NCBI GenBank assembly: GCA_945957605.1
Contig: CAMFLR010000001.1
Location: 682,001 to 746,000 of the forward strand
Source: an uncultured Isosphaeraceae bacterium
Lineage (GTDB): Bacteria > Planctomycetota > Planctomycetia > Isosphaerales > Isosphaeraceae
Direction: 5' to 3'
Length of the DNA stretch: 64,000 nt
Shown: piece by piece, positions 8,658 to 17,699 of the stretch
Layout of the letters: each line of letters starts with the position of its first letter
How positions within the stretch are numbered: position 1 is the first letter of the stretch
Program-made: the position numbers and the translations under genes
Notes under the pieces: generated by a model
Told to the model about the DNA's origin: nothing
Seen by the model: only the letters and a program-made list of their open reading frames with translations
The model's database searches: none

Positions 8658-9831
8658 CGCCAATCATGTCGACGCTAACCGTTTGTCCCTTCTCGCCAAT
8701 TCCATTGATCATTGCCTTCGAAGCGGCGGGTGGACGCTTGGCATCGTAGTAACGCGGGCGAAGGTCGTTGAGAGCCTTGCTGGCAGGCTCGTCGCTAACG
8801 TAATACGTCGCCTTTACGAGATGACGGAGATCACTGCCTGCGGTTTGGCTTAGCGCCTTTAACTGATTGAAAATCGCTTCCACCTGTGCCGAACCGCTCG
8901 TGTTTTCGGAACCGTGCAGACCGGAGTAATAGATCAAGTCACCGCGATTGACCTGCGCTACGCGACTGAAAACCGGCGAAACCTTGAGCGTTGGTGTCGC
9001 CAGGAACTCAATCGTTTCCGCGCTTTGATTCGGCTTACCCGCCGCGATAAGCTCGATCTCGATCGGCTGCGCCATCTTCCACTCAACAAGTACGAGCGGC
9101 GGAGCGAGTTCACGGCCAAAGAATTTGGCGACCTCGCGTTCGACCGTCGCCGCTTCACTCATTGGCTTGCAGAAGGCTTTCAATTGAACGATCGAAGATT
9201 TGGACAGTCCTAGATGTTGAAGCGTGGCTTCAAGTCCGGTGAGCGTATTCTTCGTCGCAGCGCCCAGATCGGCTCCGGGGTCCGCCTGACCTGAAATGTA
9301 AATTCGCACGCCCGGCGGCAGCACCGTGTAAGTTGAGTCGGCAGGTTGACCTGGAACGCGCGCTCGTTTCACGCCGAGATAGTCATCCGTCGCGCTCGCT
9401 GCGACGCCATCGATCGCCACGAGAACATTTGGCCGCGCGAGCATGCCGACGACAAAGCTCATCGTCGGATCCGATCCTCGCGCAAAACGCTCGGCGAGTG
9501 CAGTTTTCACGCCGTCTACCGCTGCATTATCGCGGACGCTGATATTCAACCTGGCTAAATAACCAAGCTTGGAGCCAGCCGCTTGCAGCACTTCGCTGAG
9601 CCGATCCAGAGCCGCGTTCGTTTGCGATTTTGCATCATCGCCGAGCGGTTTTCCATCACGGTCGATCGGCAAGATTTGCGACGTATGAACCAGCGGCGCC
9701 CGCGCATCGACGATCACCGCCGCGCTTCCAACTAGCCCCGGCGATTCGATGCGCCGAACGATTGGCTCGTCTGCGAGGGCAAGCGAGCTCGAAATCAAAC
9801 CGAGGCCGAGAAGGTAAAACGGGCGAATCAT
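8641..9831 (-). CDS. Exported protein with three RidA/YjgF-like domains
   Basis: Protein of 396 residues from ATG 9831, beginning with a signal peptide (MIRPFYLLGLGLISSSLALA). Three consecutive RidA/YjgF-like units can be traced: ~25-145 (ends LARPNVLVAIDGVAA), ~160-265 (RIYISGQADPG to IEIELIAAG) and ~275-396 (LIYYSGLHGS to VSVDMIGVIPP). Classical RidA is a single cytosolic domain that hydrolyses reactive enamines/imines using a conserved Arg near the end. Only unit 1 shows an Arg near that position. A triple, secreted arrangement argues for a different role from metabolic damage control. The 3' end overlaps cutC by 17 bp in convergent orientation. Confidence 0.72.
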   Translation of the reverse strand: MIRPFYLLGLGLISSSLALADEPIVRRIESPGLVGSAAVIVDARAPLVHTSQILPIDRDGKPLGDDAKSQTNAALDRLSEVLQAAGSKLGYLARLNISVRDNAAVDGVKTALAERFARGSDPTMSFVVGMLARPNVLVAIDGVAASATDDYLGVKRARVPGQPADSTYTVLPPGVRIYISGQADPGADLGAATKNTLTGLEATLQHLGLSKSSIVQLKAFCKPMSEAATVEREVAKFFGRELAPPLVLVEWKMAQPIEIELIAAGKPNQSAETIEFLATPTLKVSPVFSRVAQVNRGDLIYYSGLHGSENTSGSAQVEAIFNQLKALSQTAGSDLRHLVKATYYVSDEPASKALNDLRPRYYDAKRPPAASKAMINGIGEKGQTVSVDMIGVIPPK

Positions 9832-9906
9832 GGCGGCGTACCCAGCGTTTGCGGGAGTTATGAAAACTGCCCGCATTGTAGCGCAGGGGTACGCCGCACT
9901 CTAGCT

Positions 9907-11250
9907 TCAGATGATAATCACGTACGTTCCGTCGGCCTGATTGCCAACGACCGGCCGGCCCAGCGAGTCAGTCAGCGCGGGGGCGACGATCGTCAACTGG
10001 TCAAGCTGTGAGAAGTTCAGCTTTCCCTTGGGAGCCAGCGTCACTAGCGTGCCGCTGCCATTGGCGGTCGGCGTGGCCGAAATGATCGGAATCACGGTCG
10101 AATAGGTGGTGGTCTTCTTGCCCTTTACCTTCACCGTCTTGGGCGCGGCAAGCCGGAAGGCGCCGGCGTTATTGGCACCATTCACCGTCCCGCTCAACTG
10201 CACTTGCACCACTTGCTGAGAGACGGTTTTTGTCTTCTTGCCGACCTTCACCGTCGACTTGATGGTGGCGAACTGGGCCGACTGCACCACCACAAGCGGC
10301 GGCAGCGTCACGGTGAAGGAGCCATTCGTCGTCGTGGTCGTCGCCACGTTGTTCGACGCGTCGCGAATTCCCTTCGTCGAGATTGAGATCACATAATTGG
10401 CCGACGCGTTCGTAAATGGCGCAAGCCCGCTGATCGTGAAGCTCGACGCGGTGCCCGACGACGGCGAAATCGAAATTCCGCTCAGCGCAACCGGGCTGCC
10501 GTTTGCCGTCAACGAGACGTTCGCCGTGGAGAATGTCGTCGCGAGAATCGGCTTCGAGAATGTCACCGGAACCGAATTAATCGCGGTCGACGAATTGCCC
10601 ACGACCGGAATACTGGCGACCGTCGGCTTGCTTGTGTCGATCTTCGCGCTGAAGAACGGAATCGTCGGGCTCTTCTGGTTTGTGCTCGTGTTTTCGAGAA
10701 CCAGACCGACGGAGTATGTTCCCGAGCCGGCGGGGACGCTCACCGAGCCAGAGAACGACACCGTATCGCGCTGGGTTGAGCTGTTATAGCTGACTTCAGT
10801 GGCGTTGGTGATGTCAGTCTTGTCGACGCCGTTGACCATGATATGAACGATCAGCGTATGCGGCAGAAACGTGCCGCCACCGACCGGGCCAACAACCGTC
10901 CCGCTTAGCTGGATCACCGACGAACTGCCCGACACCGAGCTCGAGTTCAACGTGACATTGGTCACGCCGTTCACCACCGAGCTGCCCACGCCAGCGTCGT
11001 TCGTCACCGAGAGCGTGACGTTGTGAATGTAGAAGTCATTCGCCGGGTCGTTGGGATTGGCCGGGTCCGGGTTGATCGCGGGAACATCGACCTGGTGTGT
11101 CGTCGGATTCAGGCCGAAACTGCTCGACGCAGTCACCGTGAGCATTTCGCGGACTTCAAGCTTCTCGACACGCGCCGCCATGACGCGTTGACGCCGCTTA
11201 TTGCGGCTGGAGTTGGCCTTTTCTGGAAGCAGTCGTTGCAACCGGAACAT
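9907..11250 (-). CDS. Planctomycete surface protein with Ig-like domains
   Basis: Protein of 447 residues from ATG 11250 (CGAGG upstream). After a basic stretch it has the planctomycete export-type motif RVEKLEVREMLTV (~residues 24-36), then Ser/Thr/Val/Asn-rich beta sequence. One segment matches SbsA-type bacterial Ig-like repeats (DTSKPTVASIPV, then VTFSKPILATTFSTANVSLT). The C-terminal third is Lys/Val/Thr-rich (VKVGKKTKTVSQQV, KVKGKKTTTYS). Likely a secreted or cell-surface structural or adhesive protein; no enzyme motif was seen. It stands alone, divergent from the ceramidase-like gene. Confidence 0.72.
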   Translation of the reverse strand: MFRLQRLLPEKANSSRNKRRQRVMAARVEKLEVREMLTVTASSSFGLNPTTHQVDVPAINPDPANPNDPANDFYIHNVTLSVTNDAGVGSSVVNGVTNVTLNSSSVSGSSSVIQLSGTVVGPVGGGTFLPHTLIVHIMVNGVDKTDITNATEVSYNSSTQRDTVSFSGSVSVPAGSGTYSVGLVLENTSTNQKSPTIPFFSAKIDTSKPTVASIPVVGNSSTAINSVPVTFSKPILATTFSTANVSLTANGSPVALSGISISPSSGTASSFTISGLAPFTNASANYVISISTKGIRDASNNVATTTTTNGSFTVTLPPLVVVQSAQFATIKSTVKVGKKTKTVSQQVVQVQLSGTVNGANNAGAFRLAAPKTVKVKGKKTTTYSTVIPIISATPTANGSGTLVTLAPKGKLNFSQLDQLTIVAPALTDSLGRPVVGNQADGTYVIII

Positions 11251-11653
11251 CGGGACCTCGTTGTTTCCGAGTTGGGGAGGAAATGGCTCTAGCAGGTACG
11301 CCAAGCGCAAGTCGCATCACGATTTGTATCGGCCACGCAACGCCGACTCTTTTGCTGACCCGAATCAGGGGCAGAGAGACTACCAACTAGTTGACGATTT
11401 CACGTCCCGGCCCGTCAAGTAAAAATCGCTGATAACGATGACCTATTCGTGCTCACAGCTTATTGAACTTTCGGGTCAACATTGTTTCTAAAGCGAATCT
11501 TATGCGGACCAAAACAATAACTCTGCGTGAATGGGTTAATGCGACCTAGACGGCCGTGCACGCTACTCTCTCGGAATCGCCGGCAAATCTCCTATAATCG
11601 GTCCTCCACGCATCTGCCAACGAAGTGTCCTTCCGCCTGGAGTGTTTGCCCCC
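11251..11653. other. Divergent promoter region (403 bp)
   Basis: Non-coding stretch between two divergently transcribed genes, relatively A+T-rich around 11410-11520. A consensus -10 hexamer TATAAT occurs at 11593-11598, 56 nt before the ceramidase-like start, without a good -35. No RNA gene was recognised. Confidence 0.4.
11593..11598 (+). promoter_or_regulatory. Putative -10 box (TATAAT)
   Basis: A perfect TATAAT upstream of the ceramidase-like gene. The region 16-18 bp upstream lacks a TTGACA-like hexamer, so the assignment is weak. Confidence 0.3.
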
Positions 11654-13111
11654 ATGCGCCTAACGAACTGTCACCTCGCCGTGATGCTCAAAATCACCTT
11701 CGGCCTCTTCCTTCTTGGGTTTACACCCGCCGCGTTCGCGGGTGAGTTGTGGATCGGCACTTCGAGCACCAGCATCACACCCAAGAGCCCGATCGCCCTG
11801 GCCGGGCAGATGCACACCCGAATTGCGGCATCGGCCGAGAGCGACGTAACCGCCAATGTGCTGGCACTCGAGTCGCGCGTCGATGGTAGCGGCACCGATC
11901 AGGCGATCTTCGTTTCACTCGATCTCGTCGCGATTCACACCGTCGTCAACGACGCAGTGCGAAAGCAGGTGAAGGCTCGCCTCGGCGATTTCGACGTCTC
12001 GAAACTTGTGCTCAGCGCCACTCACACGCACACTGCGCCGGTGACAAACGACGGTCAGTATCTAATTCCTCACGAAGGCGTCATGCAGCCTCCGGCGTAC
12101 GTCGATTTCCTTGCCGATCGTGTTGCCGAGGCCGTCGAGAAAGCGTGGAAATCTCGCGCGGCCGGGAGCGTTGGCTGGGGGTTGGGACACGCGGTTGTCG
12201 CACAAAACCGCCGTGCGGTTTACTCCAACGGCGAAGCCAAAATGTACGGCGGCACCAACGAGCCCGCGTTCCGCAACATCGAAGGGCCCGAGGATCAGGG
12301 CGTTGAAGTGTTGTTCTTCTGGAATGCAAAGAAGGAACTGATCGGCACCGCAGTGAACGTTGCGTGCCCCGCGCAAGAAGTCGAAGGCGGGAGCCTGGTG
12401 AATGCCGACTTCTGGCACGAGATCCGCGTCGCGCTCCAGGCCGCACACGGTAAGGACCTCGTTGTCCTTGGCTGGACCGGCGCCGCAGGCGATCAATCTC
12501 CGCACCTCATGTACCGTAAGACCGCCGAAGAACGGATGCGCAAATTGAGAGGCGTGACGCGGTTGCAGGAACTCGCGAATCGAGTCGTCGCGGCCTGGGA
12601 AGAGGCGTACGCGGGCGCAAAGAAGGAGATGTTTTCCGACGTACCCCTCGTCCATCGTGTAAAGCGCATCGAACTGCCAGCGCGTGTTATCACGAAAGGA
12701 GAGGCCGATCAGGCGCGGGCGAAGGTGGCGGAATACAAACGAGATGCCGCTCGCTTCACTTTGGTCGGCTGGCATCAAACGGTGGTCGATCGCTTCGAGC
12801 AGCAGAGCGCAGGCAAGAATCCGCCGTATGTGATGGAACTTCACGCTGTCCGGCTGGGTGATATCGCGATTGCCACGAACGATTTTGAGCTCTTCACCGA
12901 CTTTGGCATTCAAATGAAGGCGAAGAGCAAGGCGTTGCAGACCTTTGTCATCCAACTTGCCGGCCCTGGGTCGTATGTTCCGACCGAAAAAGCGAAGCGC
13001 GGCGGCGGTTACAGCGCGATTGCTGAAAGTAGCATTGTCGGCCCTGAGGGTGGGCAGTCGCTGGCGGATCAAACCGTCGAGGCCTTGAACGCGCTCTGGC
13101 CGCAGAACTGA
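11654..13111 (+). CDS. Neutral/alkaline ceramidase-like exported protein
   Basis: Protein of 485 residues with an N-terminal signal (ITFGLFLLGFTPAAFAG). The start of the mature part, GTSSTSITPKSPIALAGQMH, and the metal-site segment LSATHTHTAPV are typical of neutral/alkaline non-lysosomal ceramidase N-terminal domains, many of which in planctomycetes are of unknown substrate. A further conserved-looking block is AAGDQSPH. The C-terminal part ends shorter than in true ceramidases. ATG 11654 is preferred (GGAG 11 nt upstream); GTG 11642 and ATG 11684 are alternatives. True ceramide hydrolysis is unproven. Confidence 0.72.
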   Translation: MRLTNCHLAVMLKITFGLFLLGFTPAAFAGELWIGTSSTSITPKSPIALAGQMHTRIAASAESDVTANVLALESRVDGSGTDQAIFVSLDLVAIHTVVNDAVRKQVKARLGDFDVSKLVLSATHTHTAPVTNDGQYLIPHEGVMQPPAYVDFLADRVAEAVEKAWKSRAAGSVGWGLGHAVVAQNRRAVYSNGEAKMYGGTNEPAFRNIEGPEDQGVEVLFFWNAKKELIGTAVNVACPAQEVEGGSLVNADFWHEIRVALQAAHGKDLVVLGWTGAAGDQSPHLMYRKTAEERMRKLRGVTRLQELANRVVAAWEEAYAGAKKEMFSDVPLVHRVKRIELPARVITKGEADQARAKVAEYKRDAARFTLVGWHQTVVDRFEQQSAGKNPPYVMELHAVRLGDIAIATNDFELFTDFGIQMKAKSKALQTFVIQLAGPGSYVPTEKAKRGGGYSAIAESSIVGPEGGQSLADQTVEALNALWPQN

Positions 13112-13207
13112 GCAAATAGACGCGAATCGTTCGACCTACGGGCTATCCCCGCCTAGAATACACCGCCGTGTGTTTCCGCGAGGCGGGGTGGTCCCGGGTC
13201 GCGAATC

Positions 13208-15157
13208 GTGGCCGGTGGGGATGCGCCTGTGCTGTCTGCTTCGCGGAAAACGAGTCGCGTTCGGTTCCTGAGCTACCTGCGTGACCGGAAGTCGAAACGT
13301 GACTCGAGCGGCAAAAAGCCGCGTAAGACTCCCGGTTTCGCCGGCCATGACCGTTCGCTGCTCCAACTGCTCGGCGCGCTCTGGAACGACGTCCTACGTG
13401 GACATCAATCCGCGATCATCGCGTCCCTTGCGCTTCTCTCGTTCGGAACGATTCTGAAGCTCGTTCCTCCGGCGGCGACAAAACTCGTCATCGATTACGT
13501 GCTCCTGAGCCGTCCGCTGCCGACTGGCTTCGCCAATTCGGCGGTTGGCGGCCTGAGCCCGCAAGGAAGACTCCTCGCGCTCGTCGGCCTGGTGATGGCG
13601 GTATCGCTCCTCGGTGTCTTCATCGGTCTCTGGAGCCGCTGGATCGCTACGCGCACCACCAAGCGCGTACAGGTGGAGATGAAGCGCAGAGCGTTTGCGC
13701 ATGCTGCTCGCTTGCCGCTGCACCGCGTTTACGCGCTGAAGTCGGGCGGAACGACCAGCTTGCTCCGCGAAGACGCCGGCGGTATCGGCGAACTGGTCTT
13801 CAGCATGCTCTATAACCCCTGGCGCGCGGTGATTCAGTTCGCCGGCGGCCTTGTGGTGCTAGCGTGGGTCGATTGGCGGTTGCTCGCACTCGCCCTGGTG
13901 ATGGTTCCCGGCGTTTATGCAATCAACCGATTCTGGGAAAAGCGAATCCGCCCCCTATATCGTGACATCCGCGTCAGACGCCAGGAAATCGACGCCGCAA
14001 CCACAGAGACATTCGGCGGGATGCGCGTCGTTCGTGCGTTTGGCCGCCAGCGCCGAGAAACCACACGTTTCACCGGCGAAAACAATGTCATGGCGCGCCA
14101 GGAGCTGTACGTCTGGTGGTGGACGCGCGGCATCGAAATCTTCTGGGAACTCGCGCTGCCGGTCGCGTCGGGCGGTTTGTTGCTTTACGGCGGCCTCGAA
14201 GTTTTGAACGGCCACCTCTCGCTGGGCGATTTGATGATGTTCCTTGTTTACCTGGCGATGTTGCTCGAGCCACTCGCAGTTTTGGCGACGAGTGTCACAC
14301 AATTCCAGTCGAACCTCGCGGGATTTGACCGAGTGCTCGACCTGATGGCCGAGCCCAGGGAAATGGCCGAACACCCCGGCACGATCGCGATCAAGAAGGA
14401 AGACGTTGCCGGCCGGATTCAGATTCGCGACGTAAGTTTCCGCTATCCGAGCGGTGAGTCTGACGTGCTCAGCGACATCAATCTCGACGTCCGCCCTGGC
14501 GAAACAATCGCGCTTGTCGGTCGCAGCGGCTCGGGCAAAACGACGCTCACAAACCTGATTGCGCGATTCTACGACCCAACATCTGGCGCGATCGAACTCG
14601 ACGGCGTCGATTTGCGGTCGATCGAGGTCGAAAGCTTCAGACGCTGTCTGGGCATCGTCGAGCAAGACGTCTTTCTCTTCGACGGCACCGTAGGGGAAAA
14701 CATCGCCTACGCCGCGCGCCAGGCTACCGATGCCGAAATTATTCGGGCCGCCGAAATTGCCAACGCGGCCGAGTTCATCGAGGCGTTGCCCGACGGTTAT
14801 GACACTGTCATCGGCGAGCGCGGCGTGCGTTTGAGTGGTGGCCAGCGCCAGCGTCTGGCGATTGCTCGGGCGATTCTCGCGAATCCCCGGATCCTCATCA
14901 TGGACGAGGCGACGAGCAATCTGGACTCGGAATCCGAGCGATTGATTCAGCAGAGCCTTTCAACCTTGCTTGAAGGCCGAACGTCATTTGTCATCGCACA
15001 TCGCCTCAGCACGATTCAGGACGCCGATCGAATTGTCGTGCTCGAAGGCGGGCGAATCGTCGAGGTCGGCACTCACGAAACCCTCATCGCAGCAGCCGGG
15101 CGATATCGTGATATGGTTGAGCTGCAGCGTGTCAGCCATGGTCTGGCAATCGAGTAA
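13208..15157 (+). CDS. ABC exporter, fused permease and ATPase (MsbA-like)
   Basis: Half-transporter of 649 residues. It has a hydrophilic ~60-residue N-terminus, a six-helix type I exporter membrane domain (~70-380) and a nucleotide-binding domain (~400-649). The latter shows Walker A GRSGSGKTT, signature LSGGQRQR, Walker B ILIMDEATSNLD and the H-loop FVIAHRLS. This organisation fits lipid or drug exporters of the MsbA/LmrA group that dimerise. The predicted start is GTG 13208 with a GAGGCGGGG tract upstream; no in-frame ATG lies near, so the start is uncertain. Substrate unknown. Confidence 0.88.
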   Translation: MAGGDAPVLSASRKTSRVRFLSYLRDRKSKRDSSGKKPRKTPGFAGHDRSLLQLLGALWNDVLRGHQSAIIASLALLSFGTILKLVPPAATKLVIDYVLLSRPLPTGFANSAVGGLSPQGRLLALVGLVMAVSLLGVFIGLWSRWIATRTTKRVQVEMKRRAFAHAARLPLHRVYALKSGGTTSLLREDAGGIGELVFSMLYNPWRAVIQFAGGLVVLAWVDWRLLALALVMVPGVYAINRFWEKRIRPLYRDIRVRRQEIDAATTETFGGMRVVRAFGRQRRETTRFTGENNVMARQELYVWWWTRGIEIFWELALPVASGGLLLYGGLEVLNGHLSLGDLMMFLVYLAMLLEPLAVLATSVTQFQSNLAGFDRVLDLMAEPREMAEHPGTIAIKKEDVAGRIQIRDVSFRYPSGESDVLSDINLDVRPGETIALVGRSGSGKTTLTNLIARFYDPTSGAIELDGVDLRSIEVESFRRCLGIVEQDVFLFDGTVGENIAYAARQATDAEIIRAAEIANAAEFIEALPDGYDTVIGERGVRLSGGQRQRLAIARAILANPRILIMDEATSNLDSESERLIQQSLSTLLEGRTSFVIAHRLSTIQDADRIVVLEGGRIVEVGTHETLIAAAGRYRDMVELQRVSHGLAIE

Positions 15158-15283
15158 GTTCGTTGAACGTTGCGCCGAGAATTTTTGTTGGATGTCGTTC
15201 GTGTCGCCGCTAAAATGCCGCGCAGTCCTTCCGCTCGCGGCTTTGCGACCCTCCAGGCATCCCTCCCGAACCGGTGCTCGACC

Positions 15284-16513
15284 ATGCAGATCAAGCGTTC
15301 CTTGCTCGCGCTCGCTGCCTGCTTCGTCCTTTGCTCAACGCTTCAGGCTGCCGACGGTCCGTTCAATACGAAGACGCTCCGTGCGCGGCTTGCTGCCAAT
15401 CCGATGGGGGACGACGCACGAAAGCTCGCTGGCGAGATTCTTAAATGGGCAGGCCGTGATTCGTCGACTCCCAAAACCGAAGACCTCGACGTAACCTGGG
15501 TCTATCCAGCGCCTCGCGGGGCGACAGAGGTCAAGGTTATCAGCGTCGACCGCAAGCGGACGATTTCGCTCAAGCGAGTCGGCGAGACCGATATGTTCGT
15601 CGCGTCCGAGACGTTTCCTGACGGAACGGGGTTCGCCTGGCAATATGAGGTCGACGGTCGACTCGTCCCGCCGCCTGCGTCTGCGACCGCGAAGAAGGGG
15701 CAAGCGCCTCGCGTGAATCAAGTCGAAGTCTATACAACCCATCCCGATAGCATCGCGAATCCAAAGAATCCCATGGGTAAGGTGACACAGATGCCCAAGT
15801 GGACCAGCAAGATTTTCGAAGGCACGACGCGCGATTGGTGGGTATACGTCCCCGCGCAATACACCGCGGAAAAGCCCGCGTGTGTGATGGTGTTTCAGGA
15901 TGGCCTGGGCTATCTCTCCTTCGTGCCGACCGTGTTCGATAACCTGATCGCGAAGGGCGAAATGCCAGTCACGGTTGCGATCTTCATTCAGCCCGGCAAC
16001 CTTGCGCTGAAACCAAACCGCAGTTTTGAATACGACACCCTCTCCGATCGCTACTCGCGCTTTCTGCTCGAAGAGATTTTGCCCGAGGTCGAAAAGACGA
16101 CGAAACTGCGTCACGATGCCGAATCGCGTGCGATTGCCGGTGCGTCGTCTGGAGGCATTTGCGCCTGGACTGTTGCGTGGGAGCGTCCGCACGAGTTCGG
16201 CAAAGTGCTTTCGTGGGTTGGGTCCTTCACGAACATCGCCAGCGGCGCGACGGGTCGTGAGGGCGGCCACAACTACGAGGCAATGATTCGTAAGACCCCA
16301 CCCAAGCCGATTCGGGTTTTCCTGCAAGACGGCGCGAACGATCTCGATAACGCGAACGGCAACTGGCCGCTCGCGAATCAGCAGATGGCGAAATCGCTCG
16401 ACTTCGCAAAATATGACTACAAGTTTGTCTACGGCCAGGGTTTTCACAACAACAAGCACGGCAAGGCGATTTTCCCCGAATCGCTCAAATGGCTCTGGCG
16501 CGATGTGAAGTGA
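15284..16513 (+). CDS. Exported esterase, enterochelin-esterase (Fes/Esterase D) type
   Basis: Protein of 409 residues from ATG 15284 with a signal peptide ending ALAACFVLCSTLQAADG. A beta-rich N-terminal domain resembling the carbohydrate-binding-like domain of Fes proteins (~60-150) is followed by an alpha/beta hydrolase. The nucleophile elbow is IAGASSGGICAW, the acid lies in FLQDGANDLDN and the His in GQGFHNNKHG. Planctomycetes often use such enzymes as glycan or feruloyl/acetyl esterases; a siderophore substrate is possible but no siderophore gene is nearby. It follows the ABC gene after 126 bp on the same strand. Confidence 0.8.
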   Translation: MQIKRSLLALAACFVLCSTLQAADGPFNTKTLRARLAANPMGDDARKLAGEILKWAGRDSSTPKTEDLDVTWVYPAPRGATEVKVISVDRKRTISLKRVGETDMFVASETFPDGTGFAWQYEVDGRLVPPPASATAKKGQAPRVNQVEVYTTHPDSIANPKNPMGKVTQMPKWTSKIFEGTTRDWWVYVPAQYTAEKPACVMVFQDGLGYLSFVPTVFDNLIAKGEMPVTVAIFIQPGNLALKPNRSFEYDTLSDRYSRFLLEEILPEVEKTTKLRHDAESRAIAGASSGGICAWTVAWERPHEFGKVLSWVGSFTNIASGATGREGGHNYEAMIRKTPPKPIRVFLQDGANDLDNANGNWPLANQQMAKSLDFAKYDYKFVYGQGFHNNKHGKAIFPESLKWLWRDVK

Positions 16514-16523
16514 GCGATGCGGT

Positions 16524-17018
16524 TCAACTCGTTTCTGCGGGCCGCCGAATTCGGAACCATCGGCGAATCAGCCGAACGAACGGAGGATAAAGCCCCAGAA
16601 TCAACCATGTTATTGCCGCTGCGAGGCACGCGATTACGATCGCCGCAATTGCGTGACCGACGATCAAAACGTGGTTGACCGTTGCCATTAGCCCGTTGAC
16701 CCACGCATCCGCATCTTTGAGCGATGTGAACGGGGGCGGTATGATTGGTCGAAAAATCAGCTCATACGTGCGAACGATCATCGAATTCGCCGGCGACGAC
16801 ATTCGGTACCGCCCGCCCCCGCCAACGAACCCAGCAAGAATCGTGAGCCAGCCAGCCGCACTAAATGCCGCGAGGATAATGCGTCGCTCGCCTTTTGATT
16901 TCACTGCAGAATATGTTGCACTGGTGAGCAAAGCGAGCACAGTCGGCAGCACGCCAAGCAGAGCGACCGCGACGAGGGCGGTAATCCACATCAATCGGCT
17001 AATTGTTATGCGAGGCAT
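16524..17018 (-). CDS. Small membrane protein, planctomycete type
   Basis: Protein of 164 residues from ATG 17018 (GAGGGC upstream). Its N-terminus MPRITISRLMWITALVAVAL is of a kind often seen in planctomycete membrane proteins. Four hydrophobic segments are visible: residues ~10-38, ~50-70, ~115-140 and the final loop before a basic C-terminus (RLIRRWFRIRRP). No functional motif was found. It converges on the esterase gene (10-bp gap). Confidence 0.6.
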   Translation of the reverse strand: MPRITISRLMWITALVAVALLGVLPTVLALLTSATYSAVKSKGERRIILAAFSAAGWLTILAGFVGGGGRYRMSSPANSMIVRTYELIFRPIIPPPFTSLKDADAWVNGLMATVNHVLIVGHAIAAIVIACLAAAITWLILGLYPPFVRLIRRWFRIRRPAETS

Positions 17019-17137
17019 TTCATGCCCTCGTGAATTCACTGGCGAAATCGGTGTTTAGCGTTTCGTCGCGCGGCATTCTCCATGATAGACTTAAGCGCAC
17101 CCGTCGACCATTTGGAGGAGCACTCCGGGAGATATTC

Positions 17138-17659
17138 GTGAGCGAGCGGCAACAGCACACGCGATCGGCTGCAGCCGCACTGACGATCATGGCGGTTGCT
17201 GTCGCCTTGCTCGTGGGGACCGTCGTCGTCGGAACGAGTTTTCTGCTCGTGCCTCAGAGTCGCGATCCCAAGATTCCGATCAGCGACGTTTCATTCGTAC
17301 AACTCGTTGCGACTCCTGAACTCTACGACGGCAAGCGAGTTCGCGTCGCAGGCTGGTTCACGCAGGGCGAACAGGAAAGTAACGCCCTTTATCTCTCGCA
17401 CGACGACATGATTCTTCTGAATTTCACAAATGGACTTTTGCTCGAATTTCACTCAGACGTAAATATTCCAGCGCAAACATTCAATGACCTCGACCGCAAA
17501 TTCGTGTCGGTCGAGGGAATATTTCATCTCAAACGCAACGAGCATCACAAGTCGTGGCCGGCGGGGCTTCATGAAGTCGACCGCATCGATGAGTCGCCAA
17601 GAAAGCGCTCTGCGAGCGGTTCGCTCTCTCAGGATCAACGCACCTCGTCTTCAAACTGA
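17138..17659 (+). CDS. Membrane-anchored protein with OB-like domain
   Basis: Protein of ~173 residues with one N-terminal anchor (LTIMAVAVALLVGTVVVGTSFLL) and a C-terminal extracytoplasmic domain. The pattern SFVQLVATPELYDGKRVRV, then AGWFTQGEQESNALYLS resembles small OB-fold-like proteins that are frequent in bacteria with many surface proteins. I chose GTG 17138 (GGGAGA 8 nt upstream), since the longer frame from 17003 overlaps the opposite gene. Function unknown. Confidence 0.6.
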   Translation: MSERQQHTRSAAAALTIMAVAVALLVGTVVVGTSFLLVPQSRDPKIPISDVSFVQLVATPELYDGKRVRVAGWFTQGEQESNALYLSHDDMILLNFTNGLLLEFHSDVNIPAQTFNDLDRKFVSVEGIFHLKRNEHHKSWPAGLHEVDRIDESPRKRSASGSLSQDQRTSSSN

Positions 17660-17660
17660 A

Positions 17661-17693
17661 ATCGGCGCGGAACGCAACGCATCCCGCGCCGAT
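17661..17693. terminator. Hairpin between convergent genes
   Basis: A perfect 10-bp stem (ATCGGCGCGG / CCGCGCCGAT) with a 13-nt loop occupies the 40-bp gap between two convergent genes, consistent with a shared terminator, though no long U-run follows. Confidence 0.6.
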
Positions 17694-17699
17694 CTGTGC

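Noticed and set aside
17003..17137. N-terminal extension of the OB-like membrane protein
   Set aside because: It overlaps the start of the opposite-strand gene and lacks a ribosome-binding site; GTG 17138 has GGGAGA.
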